The position numbers were made by a program, and so were the translations under genes. A DNA stretch of 20,547 bases, from NCBI GenBank assembly GCA_037135095.1, contig JBAXKZ010000026.1, forward strand, positions 1-20,547. The letters are read 5' to 3'. Shown here in pieces: positions 8,305-15,475 of the stretch. Position 1 is the stretch's first letter. Every line of letters starts with the position of its first letter. The notes beneath the pieces are model-generated. The model made no database searches. It was not told where the DNA came from and saw nothing but the letters and a program-made list of their open reading frames with translations. This DNA comes from CAIMZW01 sp037135095. Lineage in GTDB: Bacteria > Actinomycetota > Actinomycetes > Nanopelagicales > Nanopelagicaceae.

Positions 8305-8453
8305 CTCGAGTTCCTCGTCGAACGACATGCGTGAACAATATGGCGGAAATCTATTCTTGACCAGCGCGCACAATATCTGCTCGGGTTTGTCGCGAGTTTT
8401 TCGCAGGTATACCTCTCTTATACAAATTAAGAAAGTGACTTATTTATCACCGC

Positions 8454-8490
8454 AAAAAACAACGCCCTCGACCGAAGTTCGAAGGCGTTG
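8454..8490 (-). terminator. Rho-independent terminator of the secreted protein gene
   Basis: On the minus strand a long stem (CAACGCC-U-UCGA pairing with UCGA-G-GGCGUUG, one G-U pair) is followed by a GUUUUUU tract. The stem spans 8460-8490, with the A-run at 8454-8459 on the plus strand. It begins about 20 bases past the stop at 8512 and has no T-run in the other direction. Confidence 0.9.
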
Positions 8491-8511
8491 CTTATTGTGC
8501 TTAAGCTGTTG

Positions 8512-9150
8512 TCACTTCGAAGTGGTTGCCTTTGCAACTACTGCAGGTTTTACGGGAGCAACAGGCTTAACTGGAGGCGTTGGCTTGGTAGGCAGTGCAA
8601 GCTTTACTGGATCCGCTGGTTTTACCGGACGAACAGGCTCAGTACCTAGTGCTGCAACAGCGGCCTTGAAAGTAGCCAGCGCTGCGGTTGTTGCTGTGGT
8701 GTGAGCTTTCAATGCAGCTTCAATGCCGGCACTTGAACTATCAGCGGCAATGGCTGCCAAGAAGGCGGTGTCAGCGGCGGTGTGTGCAGCATCTTTTACT
8801 GCATTTAAAGGCTTGTATTTTGCTTGATAAGCATCGTTCGCCGTTTTAAAGGTAGCCCAAGTTGCCTGCCATGAGGCGTTGAATGCTTGATTCGTAGCGG
8901 TCCATCCGGCCCAATATGCTTTCAATGCTGGACGGTACGCAATTTCGTTCTTTACTAAAGCGACTCGATATTGCTGCAATGCAATTTTATACGCGGCCAG
9001 GTCAGCCTGGTATTGAGCGGTAGCTGGATTTACAGTCTTAACAACTGTGGGTTTTGGGGTTGTTGTGACGGCGGCAGAAACTGCGCCGATCGAAGTTCCG
9101 ACAAGTCCCAGTGTCAGGATTGCGACACTGACATATTTGGATCTCTTCAT
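8512..9150 (-). CDS. Secreted Ala-rich helical protein with Pro-Lys repeat tail
   Basis: The 212-residue product begins with a clear Sec signal peptide (basic MKRSK, hydrophobic core, AVSA cleavage near residue 26). The mature part has an Ala-rich, probably coiled-coil region about 100 residues long with regularly placed Tyr/Trp/Phe. A proline and lysine-rich tail follows, made of short VKP/PTKP/PVKPA-like units. No Cys, LPXTG or membrane anchor is seen, so it is likely free or held on the cell surface by charge; the basic Pro-Lys tail could contact the wall. The start has an AAGGAGT ribosome binding site at 9157-9163. I do not recognise a named family. The collagen-like Gly-rich frame on the other strand (8327-8704) is its antisense shadow. 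Confidence 0.75.
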   Translation of the reverse strand: MKRSKYVSVAILTLGLVGTSIGAVSAAVTTTPKPTVVKTVNPATAQYQADLAAYKIALQQYRVALVKNEIAYRPALKAYWAGWTATNQAFNASWQATWATFKTANDAYQAKYKPLNAVKDAAHTAADTAFLAAIAADSSSAGIEAALKAHTTATTAALATFKAAVAALGTEPVRPVKPADPVKLALPTKPTPPVKPVAPVKPAVVAKATTSK

Positions 9151-9347
9151 TTTGACTCCTTGGTCGAGTGGGCCTGATTGCCCCTATAAGGAATAGTTCT
9201 CGTGCATCTTGTGTAACCTCTGTGGTTTTCCTATGCCAATCTTGCGGGAATTTTAAGCACGCAAATAGGGCGGTACCCCTCCAAAATAAATCACGTGAAC
9301 GAAATGTGGTGCACGCCACTTGATAATTAATTGAAAAAGAGATGCGG

Positions 9348-9710
9348 TTATTTCACATCAAGAAGTAATAAATCCTGCTCTGGATCATCAAGAATTTTTC
9401 GAACTTCTTGCGCGCAGCGACAGGCAACGGCAATTTTTCGAGCCCATTCAAAGGCTTCGTCATCCGAATCAACGTTCACAATTGCAAAACCACCGATATG
9501 AACTGGACTTTGTTGAAGCGGACCTTCCTTGATTTCGCCATTTTCGAAAACAACAACTGGGGAGTATCCCCTGAAACCGCCACCATGAATCCAAACGCCG
9601 GTATTAATCGCATCTGCCATAACGGCATGAGCTGCATCGCCTACCGCTTCAAAATCCTCTTCCGGGAATGTCATGTCTCCATCGTTAAAAGATATGAAGT
9701 AGTTGGTCAC
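9348..9710 (-). CDS. YciI-like (YCII-related, DGPF-type) protein
   Basis: From the GTG at 9710 the protein has 120 residues and starts VTNYFISFNDGDMTF, as expected for the first strand of a YCII-related alpha/beta-barrel domain. It continues with GVWIHGGGF, EGPLQQSP and HIGGFAIVNVDSDDEAFEWARKI, the usual order of the dimeric ferredoxin-like fold. Some relatives act in ring-cleavage or anti-sigma contexts, but most have unknown roles. The frame is open upstream to 9830. I prefer the GTG because a strong AAAGGAG lies six or seven bases before it, and because the longer form would overlap the neighbouring gene and add unrelated sequence. It follows the nucleotidyltransferase-like gene by 67 bases and may be co-transcribed. 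Confidence 0.8.
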   Translation of the reverse strand: MTNYFISFNDGDMTFPEEDFEAVGDAAHAVMADAINTGVWIHGGGFRGYSPVVVFENGEIKEGPLQQSPVHIGGFAIVNVDSDDEAFEWARKIAVACRCAQEVRKILDDPEQDLLLLDVK

Positions 9711-9777
9711 TTGCGCTCCTTTGTCATTAACAAAATGATTTTGATTTTGAGGACGTTGCTTCCACCACTCGGGCTTT

Positions 9778-10560
9778 TCACCAATGAAACCTAGCCCTGA
9801 CAACTTCAGCCCACGAAAGTTGTCTTTCATCTAGCAGGCCTAACATAATTACAAAATCCATGAGTGCCTGCGCCCCCGCCTCGACTGGCATTTCTGAAAT
9901 TTCATTCAAAAGCTTCGCTTCTTCTGGATATTGCACTTCTACTCGGCGAAAACGATCAAGGTTGTCCTCGTAACGAGCCGTATCAGCAGCTGGTTCGCGT
10001 GCCGCACGAAGCATTCCGATGGCGCCGTTCATTGCTCGCGTCCGAATCCCTTGTCCCGCGATTAACAGTTCCCCACGTCGGGCACGGCCGATGGCAATAA
10101 GAATTGTGGAAAGAAAGAGTGACCATTCTTCCTCTAAAGTGAAGATCCTCGGGTTGGTGCGAGCTTGGATTTTCTTGACGCGGTCTACGATATTTGTCTT
10201 ATCTACTGGGACAGCCCAGGAGTTGACTGAAGCCAGTTCCAGTTCTGTATCTTCGAAGACCGCAAATTCAAGAATTCGACCATTCGTATATACGACTTTC
10301 AAGCCGTGGTCAGTTTCTCGAGGTGAAAATGCGATCGCCTTGAATTCAGGCAACCACGACAGGTCTTTGCGGAATTGTTCGCCATGACCGAGCTTTACGA
10401 TCAGAAAGAAGTCATGATCCGACCACTGATCGGCTCTAAATGTTTCTGCTGTCGAGCCCACTAATACCAAGCCAAGTACGTCGTTATTCTCTTGCGCGCT
10501 GAGGGTTAGGGCATTAGAAAAAGCCAAGAATTCAGAGATCTCATTTTGGGATGGATTCAT
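9778..10560 (-). CDS. Nucleotidyltransferase-fold protein (aminoglycoside adenylyltransferase-like)
   Basis: The 260-residue protein has the Pol-beta superfamily signature near its N-terminus: GS at 35-36 in LVGSTAET, then D48 and D50 in WSDHDFF, the two metal-binding aspartates. A third acidic residue is expected a strand later; here it seems to be E99 (in ILEFAVF), a conservative change. The C-terminal helical part resembles the all-alpha domain of streptomycin/lincosamide-type adenylyltransferases. It probably transfers a nucleotide to a small molecule or protein. Drug resistance should not be assumed, since many chromosomal relatives have unknown substrates. The start codon is near the 5' end of the fold, and no strong ribosome binding site stands out. 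It precedes the YciI-like gene on the same strand. Confidence 0.7.
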   Translation of the reverse strand: MNPSQNEISEFLAFSNALTLSAQENNDVLGLVLVGSTAETFRADQWSDHDFFLIVKLGHGEQFRKDLSWLPEFKAIAFSPRETDHGLKVVYTNGRILEFAVFEDTELELASVNSWAVPVDKTNIVDRVKKIQARTNPRIFTLEEEWSLFLSTILIAIGRARRGELLIAGQGIRTRAMNGAIGMLRAAREPAADTARYEDNLDRFRRVEVQYPEEAKLLNEISEMPVEAGAQALMDFVIMLGLLDERQLSWAEVVRARFHW

Positions 10561-10619
10561 GTCGAAATAATAGATCGGACTGGATTATTTAGGCTATTTC
10601 CAAACTTCGATAAACGGGA

Positions 10620-11138
10620 CTATCGCTCCGATTTATGCTCATCAGCTAATTTGTCCATGAGAGCAAACAACACTCCTGAGATTATGAAGGTTACGTGAAT
10701 GCCAATTCGCCAGCCTTCGCGCTGTGGGTCGAATGGTCCCTCTTGCATGAAGTCTTTCAATAATTCGATGACAGAAATCGCAACTAGCGAACCAATTAGC
10801 TTAATTTTTAGACCACTGTAATCAACGTGGCCCATCCAATGTGGACGGTCCGCTGCGCCTGTAGCGATATTTATTTTTGACACGAAGTTTTCGTAACCGG
10901 CGAACAAGACAATTATGATCAGATTTCCAAGGAGAACGGTATCTAAAAGTTCTAAGACCTGAAGAGTAATTTCATTGGACGAGGAAGACGTAATATGAGA
11001 AATCATGATCCAAAAGGAATGGAAGAAGCGGTACAGAATAGGTAGCAACGCCGCCAGTAAACCTAAATAAAGGGGGGCTAATAACCAGCGCCCGGCAAAG
11101 ATTAATCTCTCGAGAAGATCTTCAAGTTTATTCATCAT
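10620..11138 (-). CDS. UPF0114/YqhA-family membrane protein
   Basis: This 172-residue membrane protein matches the UPF0114 (YqhA) family. It has three or four transmembrane helices, the phrase YENFVSKI, the WMGHVDYSGLKIKL segment and a following VAISVIELLKDF helix, all in the characteristic order. Its function is unknown in the family. Two consecutive ATG codons begin the gene, and either could be used. Compared with the E. coli member the length is similar. The C-terminus is short and charged (ADEHKSER), predicted cytoplasmic. It stands alone on the minus strand, about 60 bases upstream of the nucleotidyltransferase-like gene. Confidence 0.85.
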   Translation of the reverse strand: MMNKLEDLLERLIFAGRWLLAPLYLGLLAALLPILYRFFHSFWIMISHITSSSSNEITLQVLELLDTVLLGNLIIIVLFAGYENFVSKINIATGAADRPHWMGHVDYSGLKIKLIGSLVAISVIELLKDFMQEGPFDPQREGWRIGIHVTFIISGVLFALMDKLADEHKSER

Positions 11139-11283
11139 TTCTCTTTTCGTTCTTACTTTTGTACCCCTAGGTTACCCACATAAGTAAATGTCGTTTAACG
11201 AACAAAAATCCCAGATCAGCCCGCTTTCGGTGGCATTAATCTATTCGCGACGCACTCAATCGAGTTCCCAGAGTGTCTTAATA

Positions 11284-11359
11284 TGGTGCGTTGTGAGGGA
11301 CTCGAACCCCCGACCCGGTGATTAAGAGTCACCTGCTCTACCAACTGAGCTAACAACGC
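11284..11359 (-). tRNA. tRNA-Lys (anticodon CTT)
   Basis: Read on the minus strand, a cloverleaf runs from GCGTTGT at 11359 to its partner ACAACGC. The D-loop contains AGCTCAGTTGGTAGAGC, the anticodon loop CTCTTAA, and the T-arm GGGTTCGAGTCCC. CTT gives lysine. The discriminator A and CCA end are encoded (11284-11287). Confidence 0.97.
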
Positions 11360-11422
11360 GGGAAAAACTGTTTTTACGTGCGGAGCAGACCCTATCAGCG
11401 CTACTCGGCGTGGGCAAAAAGG

Positions 11423-11761
11423 CTAGAGGGCGTCGCTGCCGCGTTCATTTGTGCGGACGCGAACGACGGTTTCTACCGCAGTAACCCAGACTTTTCCATC
11501 TCCAATAGCACCGTGATTGGCGGTAGCGACCACTAAATCGACGATCCGATTGAGATCTAAGTCATCGACCAAGATTTCGAGACGGACTTTTGGGATCAAA
11601 TCCACGGTGTATTCGGCGCCGCGGTAGACCTCTTTGTGGCCCTTTTGACGACCAAAACCACTAGCTTCCGAGACCGTCATACCGGCGATTCCGTTGGCTT
11701 GCAGAGCAGTTTTAATGTCATCAACTCTGGCTGGTTTAACGATGGCGGTAATCAGTTTCAT
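11423..11761 (-). CDS. glnK: PII signal-transduction protein (GlnK/GlnB)
   Basis: The 112-residue PII protein begins MKLITAIVKP. It has a full T-loop with Tyr51 (in RGAEYTVDLIP), the site that is adenylylated or uridylylated by GlnD. The B-loop signature GAIGDGKVWV binds ATP. It is a trimer that senses 2-oxoglutarate and ATP/ADP. GlnK-type proteins coupled to amtB bind and block the channel when nitrogen is plentiful. It lies 23 bases after amtB, with an AGAGGA ribosome binding site, so the two are almost certainly one operon. The GlnK name rests on this pairing; the sequence alone would not separate it from GlnB. No GlnD gene is in the window. Confidence 0.95.
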   Translation of the reverse strand: MKLITAIVKPARVDDIKTALQANGIAGMTVSEASGFGRQKGHKEVYRGAEYTVDLIPKVRLEILVDDLDLNRIVDLVVATANHGAIGDGKVWVTAVETVVRVRTNERGSDAL

Positions 11762-11784
11762 GGGTCCTCTTCTCTGACTAAATC

Positions 11785-13053
11785 TTATCGAGTTGTGTAC
11801 GAAGTAATGTCGTAAGCGGATTCGGCGTGGATAGTTGTGTCTAAACCTTCAAGTTCGATATCGCGACGGACGCGGAATCCGATCGTTTTTTCAATGGTCT
11901 TGGCGATTGCAAAGGTAGCAGTAAATGAGAAGGCCGCCGTGGCTACGATCGCAATTAATTCCTTAACTAGCAAGCTGGCATTTCCGTTTATGAATAGGCC
12001 GTTGCCCCCAAGTTTGTTTACGGCAGTAGTGGCTATTAATCCGACTCCGATCATGCCAACAATTCCGCCGATGCCATGGACACCGACAACGTCAAGGGAA
12101 TCGTCGTAATTGAATTTATATTTTCGGGAAACGGCATAGGCCGAAATTAATCCAGCTAGCGCGCCAATAACGAGAGCGCCGAGCGGCGTAACAAAACCGC
12201 AGGCAGGTGTGATTGCGACTGCCCCTGCGATAGCGCCGGAAGCAGAACCTAACGTTGTAGATTTGCCTTCTCTAATTTTTTCGTAAGTTAACCAGGACAT
12301 CGCAGCGGCTGCGGTTGCAATCTGAGTATTGATCATGGCAGTGGCAGCGAGCTGTCCGGCAGACATTGCCGACCCAGCGTTAAAACCAAACCAGCCAAAC
12401 CAGAGCATTCCGGCGCCCAAAAGAACGAGCGGCATATTGTGCGGTCGCATAGGGTCGCGTTTAAAGCCCTCTCGCCGTCCTAAGACGATCGCGAGTGCGA
12501 GCGCCGCTGCTCCGGAATTAATTTCAACCACGGTGCCACCAGCAAAATCCAAAGCGTGAAGTCGATCTACGATCCAACCGCCATGTCCATGTTGCGAAGC
12601 GAACGCCCAATGCGCAACAGGGGCGTAAACAAAAGTTACCCAGATGGCGATGAATAGGACCCAGGAGCCGTACTTTGCTCGGTCCGCAATCGCGCCAGAT
12701 AGAAGTGCAACCGTGATGATGGCAAAAGTTAGTTGGAACATTACATAAGCCAATTCCGGGATTTGATGTCCGGGGTTTCCAACCACTTCGTTAATAGTAT
12801 GAGATAAGCCAATGTTATGAAGGTTTCCGATCAATCCACCTTTGGCATCGGGAGCAAAGGCGAGCGAATAAACATAGAGCACCCATAAGATTGTGGTGAC
12901 ACCCATTGCAGCGAAGGACATCATCATCATGTTCAGGGTCGATTTAGCGCGAACCATGCCACCGTAAAAGATCGCGAGCCCAGGAGTCATAAATAGAACT
13001 AGGGCGCCACTCATTAGAACCCAGGCGGTATCTCCGGCGTTGATTGCAGACAT
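11785..13053 (-). CDS. amtB: Ammonium transporter AmtB with Glu at the first twin-His position
   Basis: The 422-residue protein has about 11 transmembrane helices and the family order: GGMVRAKSTLN, FQLTFAIITVALLSGAIADR (Phe gate region), DFAGGTVVEINSG, WFGWFGFNAGSA (second Phe) and GVHGIGGIVG (second pore His). It conducts ammonium into the cell as a trimer. The first pore histidine (H168 in E. coli, in VVHIN) is Glu177 here, from codon GAA at 12523-12525; the second His is kept. Fungal Mep1/Mep3 proteins naturally carry Glu at this place. The ATG follows AGGGG. It is followed closely by glnK and preceded 61 bases upstream by ppa on the same strand. A possible ppa-amtB-glnK transcript is inference. 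Confidence 0.95.
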   Translation of the reverse strand: MSAINAGDTAWVLMSGALVLFMTPGLAIFYGGMVRAKSTLNMMMMSFAAMGVTTILWVLYVYSLAFAPDAKGGLIGNLHNIGLSHTINEVVGNPGHQIPELAYVMFQLTFAIITVALLSGAIADRAKYGSWVLFIAIWVTFVYAPVAHWAFASQHGHGGWIVDRLHALDFAGGTVVEINSGAAALALAIVLGRREGFKRDPMRPHNMPLVLLGAGMLWFGWFGFNAGSAMSAGQLAATAMINTQIATAAAAMSWLTYEKIREGKSTTLGSASGAIAGAVAITPACGFVTPLGALVIGALAGLISAYAVSRKYKFNYDDSLDVVGVHGIGGIVGMIGVGLIATTAVNKLGGNGLFINGNASLLVKELIAIVATAAFSFTATFAIAKTIEKTIGFRVRRDIELEGLDTTIHAESAYDITSYTTR

Positions 13054-13114
13054 AGTGAACCCCTGTTTCTATGCGGGAAGGCGTGCCGGCTAAATTGTTA
13101 GTTCGGTTTGATAT

Positions 13115-13606
13115 TTAATGATTTTGGTAGCGGTCATACGAATTTATGATCTCCATTTGAGCTTCATCATGGTTTACCCATTCGCCCCCGGTGACGTGCT
13201 TGTCCGGTTCGAGCGCTTTGTAAACCTGGAAGAAGTGCTGAATTTCATCTAATTCAAATTGGCCAACATCCGCTAAATCCCGGACCGGATTTTTTCGAAC
13301 ATCTCCTGCAGCTACACAGAGAAGTTTGTCGTCGCCGCCAGCCTCATCGACCATGCGATACATACCTATTACGCGACAGGAAACGACGCATCCCGGAAAG
13401 GTCGGTTCATCCAGCATGACCAAGGCATCCAGTGGATCGCCATCATTCGAAAGGGTGTTCTTTACGAAGCCATAGTCGAAGGGATAGCGGGTCGAAGTGA
13501 AGAGCATGCGATCCAGACGGATCTCACCGGTTTCGTGATCGATTTCGTACTTATTGCGGCTGCCCGCAGGGATTTCAATTACGACATCGAAGATCATGCT
13601 TTCCAT
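13115..13606 (-). CDS. ppa: Inorganic pyrophosphatase (family I)
   Basis: This 163-residue family I soluble pyrophosphatase hydrolyses PPi to two phosphates, which pulls nucleotide and amino-acid polymerisation forward. It shows the EIPAGSRNKYEID segment, YPFDYGF, the metal-binding DGDPLDAL signature, MVDEAGGDDKLL, and HFFQVYKALEP with the C-terminal Asp/Lys region. Its size and wording match actinobacterial Ppa. Two starts are possible: ATG at 13606 and an in-frame ATG at 13597, which gives MIFDVVIEIP, aligning with the usual N-terminus. Neither has a strong ribosome binding site. It lies between tRNA-His and amtB on the same strand. Confidence 0.95.
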   Translation of the reverse strand: MESMIFDVVIEIPAGSRNKYEIDHETGEIRLDRMLFTSTRYPFDYGFVKNTLSNDGDPLDALVMLDEPTFPGCVVSCRVIGMYRMVDEAGGDDKLLCVAAGDVRKNPVRDLADVGQFELDEIQHFFQVYKALEPDKHVTGGEWVNHDEAQMEIINSYDRYQNH

Positions 13607-13648
13607 GAGACCTGACCATCTGCTTGCGAGGCAAGCGCTAAAAGGTTC

Positions 13649-13668
13649 TCTAGATGGGGATATCTAGA
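13649..13668 (-). terminator. Possible hairpin downstream of tRNA-His
   Basis: A perfect inverted repeat (TCTAGAT 13649-13655, ATCTAGA 13662-13668, six-base loop) is followed on the minus strand by GAACCTTTT. It could end tRNA-His transcription, but the stem is AT-rich and the T-run short. A second small hairpin (GCTTGC/GCAAGC, 13623-13636) sits just below it, near the ppa start. Confidence 0.35.
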
Positions 13669-13679
13669 AAGGAAATAAG

Positions 13680-13756
13680 TGGGGTGAGCGACGGGGCTCG
13701 AACCCGCGACATCTCGGACCACAACCGAGTGCTCTACCAGCTGAGCTACGCCCACC
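13680..13756 (-). tRNA. tRNA-His (anticodon GTG)
   Basis: On the minus strand the acceptor GTGGGCG pairs with CGCTCAC, including one G-U pair. The D-arm holds AGCTCAGCTGGTAGAGC, the anticodon stem is CTCGG/CCGAG around TTGTGGT, and the T-arm is GGGTTCGAGCCCC. GTG gives histidine. The extra G-1 typical of tRNA-His (13756) faces discriminator C (13683). The CCA end is encoded at 13680-13682. Confidence 0.97.
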
Positions 13757-13804
13757 ATGAAGCGCTAATACTACGGTACCGCCGAACCAGCACGAAAACG
13801 GTTG

Positions 13805-14359
13805 CTAGTTATTTGGGATGAAGATGGAGTTGCGGTAGTACTCGAGTTCTTCGATCGAATCTCGAATGTCTCCTAAGGCGCGGTGGTTACCCGTCTTCTT
13901 AGGCGCTGCAAAGTAGACCCGGGGATACCAGCGGCGGGCTAGCTCTTTGATCGAGGAGACATCAACGGTTCGATAATGGAGGTATTCGTTCAAACCCGGC
14001 AGGTCGCGGGCAATAAAGGTTCGATCCACAGAGACCGAATTTCCGGCCAGGGGTGACTTCCCGGCTTCAGGGGCGTACTTCTTTAGGTACTCCAGAATTG
14101 CGGCTTCGGCTTCAAAGAGGCTGACGCCGTTGGGGATTTCAGCGATCAGGCCAGATTCGGTATGCATGTTGCGGACGAAGTCGCCCATGCCTTCTAGTTG
14201 GGCTTGGGTGGCTTTGATAACCAGATCTACGCCTTCACCCAGAATATTGAGCTGTGAGTCGGTTACCAGCACCGCTATCTCTACTAAGACATCTTTATTC
14301 AGATCCAGCCCTGTCATCTCGCAATCAACCCAAATAAGGTTGGGGGAGTCAACGGCCAT
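13805..14359 (-). CDS. orn: Oligoribonuclease (Orn)
   Basis: This 184-residue DEDDh 3'-5' exoribonuclease degrades two- to five-base RNA fragments and pGpG to mononucleotides. Catalytic residues are visible: D12 and E14 (WVDCEMTGLD), D112 (NSVSVDRTFI), and H159 with D164 (GNHRALGDIRDS). Length is normal. The gene is divergent from pstC, with 126 bases between the starts. The PHO boxes for pstC lie in that gap and could also influence orn. I find no other member of its operon; tRNA-His follows about 50 bases downstream on the same strand. Confidence 0.96.
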   Translation of the reverse strand: MAVDSPNLIWVDCEMTGLDLNKDVLVEIAVLVTDSQLNILGEGVDLVIKATQAQLEGMGDFVRNMHTESGLIAEIPNGVSLFEAEAAILEYLKKYAPEAGKSPLAGNSVSVDRTFIARDLPGLNEYLHYRTVDVSSIKELARRWYPRVYFAAPKKTGNHRALGDIRDSIEELEYYRNSIFIPNN

Positions 14360-14412
14360 TTACCAAGCCTAGGCCATGGGCTGGCTCGGCAGTTAAAAGG
14401 GGGCGATCGTCA

Positions 14413-14451
14413 TTTCACCCGTCGTTCACCTTGCGTTCACTTTAGTTCCAC
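14413..14451 (+). promoter_or_regulatory. PHO box upstream of pstC (11-bp direct repeats)
   Basis: Three direct repeats lie exactly 11 bases apart: TTTCACC at 14413, GTTCACC at 14424 and GTTCACT at 14435. A weaker fourth (TTCCACG) follows at 14446. GTTCACC repeats with 11-bp spacing are the known PhoP-binding pattern of actinobacterial phosphate-starvation promoters. They lie about 35 bases before the pstC start and between pstC and orn. Confidence 0.85.
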
Positions 14452-14485
14452 GCAAGAGCGCCAAATACCAAGGACTATCGCTCCC

Positions 14486-15475
14486 GTGAGTTCAACTGTG
14501 ATTGAAAAGCCATCTGCGCCTGCGCCCCGCGAGATTACAACCAAGCCACGGCTTTCAGATCGAATTTTCCGCGGGACCGTTACGGGCTTCGGAATGTTAT
14601 CTCTGGTGATTCTGACTTTGATTGGACTCTTTCTAGCGCTTCGCGGTTTCCAAACTTTTAGGCATGAAGGTTTTCATTTTCTTACTGGCGTGAAGTGGGA
14701 GTCAGTAACTTCGGAGTCCGGAGTAATTACAAATAACTTCGGTGTCGGAGCGATGTTAATTGGAACCGTGTTAATTGCGACGGTTGCTTTGGTTGTTGGC
14801 GTTCCGCTCTCTGTCCTGTGCGCGCTCTATTTAACTTTTTATGCGCCAGAACGAATTAAGAAAATTATGGTCTCTGTAGTCGACCTCATGGCCGCCTTTC
14901 CTTCGATCCTGTATGGACTTTGGGGATTCTTCGTTTTAATGCCAATGGTTCAGTATTGGGCCGGGCTGTTGTTCAAGTATCTGCGTTGGATTCCGGTTTT
15001 TAATGCGCCGCAACCGTTCTTTGAGCGCTCGCCTTTCGTAGCGGGCATGGTTTTGGCAATCATGATTATTCCGATTGTCACCTCAGTCTCGCGAGAAATT
15101 TTTGCGCAGACGCCGTTAGATAGAATTCAAGCGGCATATGCACTTGGTGCTACCCGTTGGGGAATGATCAAGACGGTTGTGTTCCCATTTGGATCATCTG
15201 GAGTTGTAGGTGGCGCCATGCTTGGCTTAGGTCGGGCATTCGGTGAAACTGTTGCGGTATTCACCGTTTTGAATATCGTATTTAAAGTTAACTTACATAT
15301 TCTTTACGGCTCTGGTGGAAACGTCGCTTCGATGATTATCTTGAAGTGGGGCGAAGCTGTCGGCGATGAAACCAAAGCGCTGCTGGCCGCTGGATTCATT
15401 TTGTTCGTGCTGACACTGCTTGTGAATATGGCCGCGAACACAATTGTGAAGCGCACCATGAAATCAGGAAAGTAA
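14486..15475 (+). CDS. pstC: Phosphate ABC transporter permease PstC
   Basis: This 329-residue permease is one of the two membrane subunits of the high-affinity phosphate importer PstSCAB. It has a 35-residue polar cytoplasmic N-terminus, a first helix (TGFGMLSLVILTLIGLFLAL) and then the PstC core, with FPSILYGLWG, SREIFAQTPLDRIQAAYALGATRW (the coupling EAA-like loop) and GRAFGETVAV. The GTG start at 14486 has AAGGA about 11 bases upstream, longer than usual. The stop TAA overlaps the ATG of pstA (TAATG). PHO boxes precede it, so it should be induced under phosphate starvation by a PhoP-type regulator that is not in the window. Confidence 0.95.
   Translation: MSSTVIEKPSAPAPREITTKPRLSDRIFRGTVTGFGMLSLVILTLIGLFLALRGFQTFRHEGFHFLTGVKWESVTSESGVITNNFGVGAMLIGTVLIATVALVVGVPLSVLCALYLTFYAPERIKKIMVSVVDLMAAFPSILYGLWGFFVLMPMVQYWAGLLFKYLRWIPVFNAPQPFFERSPFVAGMVLAIMIIPIVTSVSREIFAQTPLDRIQAAYALGATRWGMIKTVVFPFGSSGVVGGAMLGLGRAFGETVAVFTVLNIVFKVNLHILYGSGGNVASMIILKWGEAVGDETKALLAAGFILFVLTLLVNMAANTIVKRTMKSGK

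Noticed and set aside
8327..8704. Plus-strand frame rich in Gly-Phe-Thr-Gly units that looks collagen-like
   Set aside because: It is the antisense reading of the Pro-Lys repeat tail of the secreted protein on the minus strand, and the terminator of that gene runs through it. It has no convincing ribosome binding site or homology.
9711..9830. N-terminal extension of the YciI-like gene by 40 residues
   Set aside because: A strong AAAGGAG before the GTG at 9710 and the match of the shorter form to the family start argue against it. The extension also overlaps the end of the nucleotidyltransferase-like gene.
9778..10560. Aminoglycoside resistance gene
   Set aside because: The fold signature is present, but the family includes many chromosomal proteins of unknown substrate. 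The third acidic residue is Glu, and there is no mobile context, so a resistance call is not supported.
11363..11375. AAAAACTGTTTTT palindrome between glnK and tRNA-Lys, considered as a terminator
   Set aside because: The stem is only A-T pairs with a three-base loop, too weak to call.
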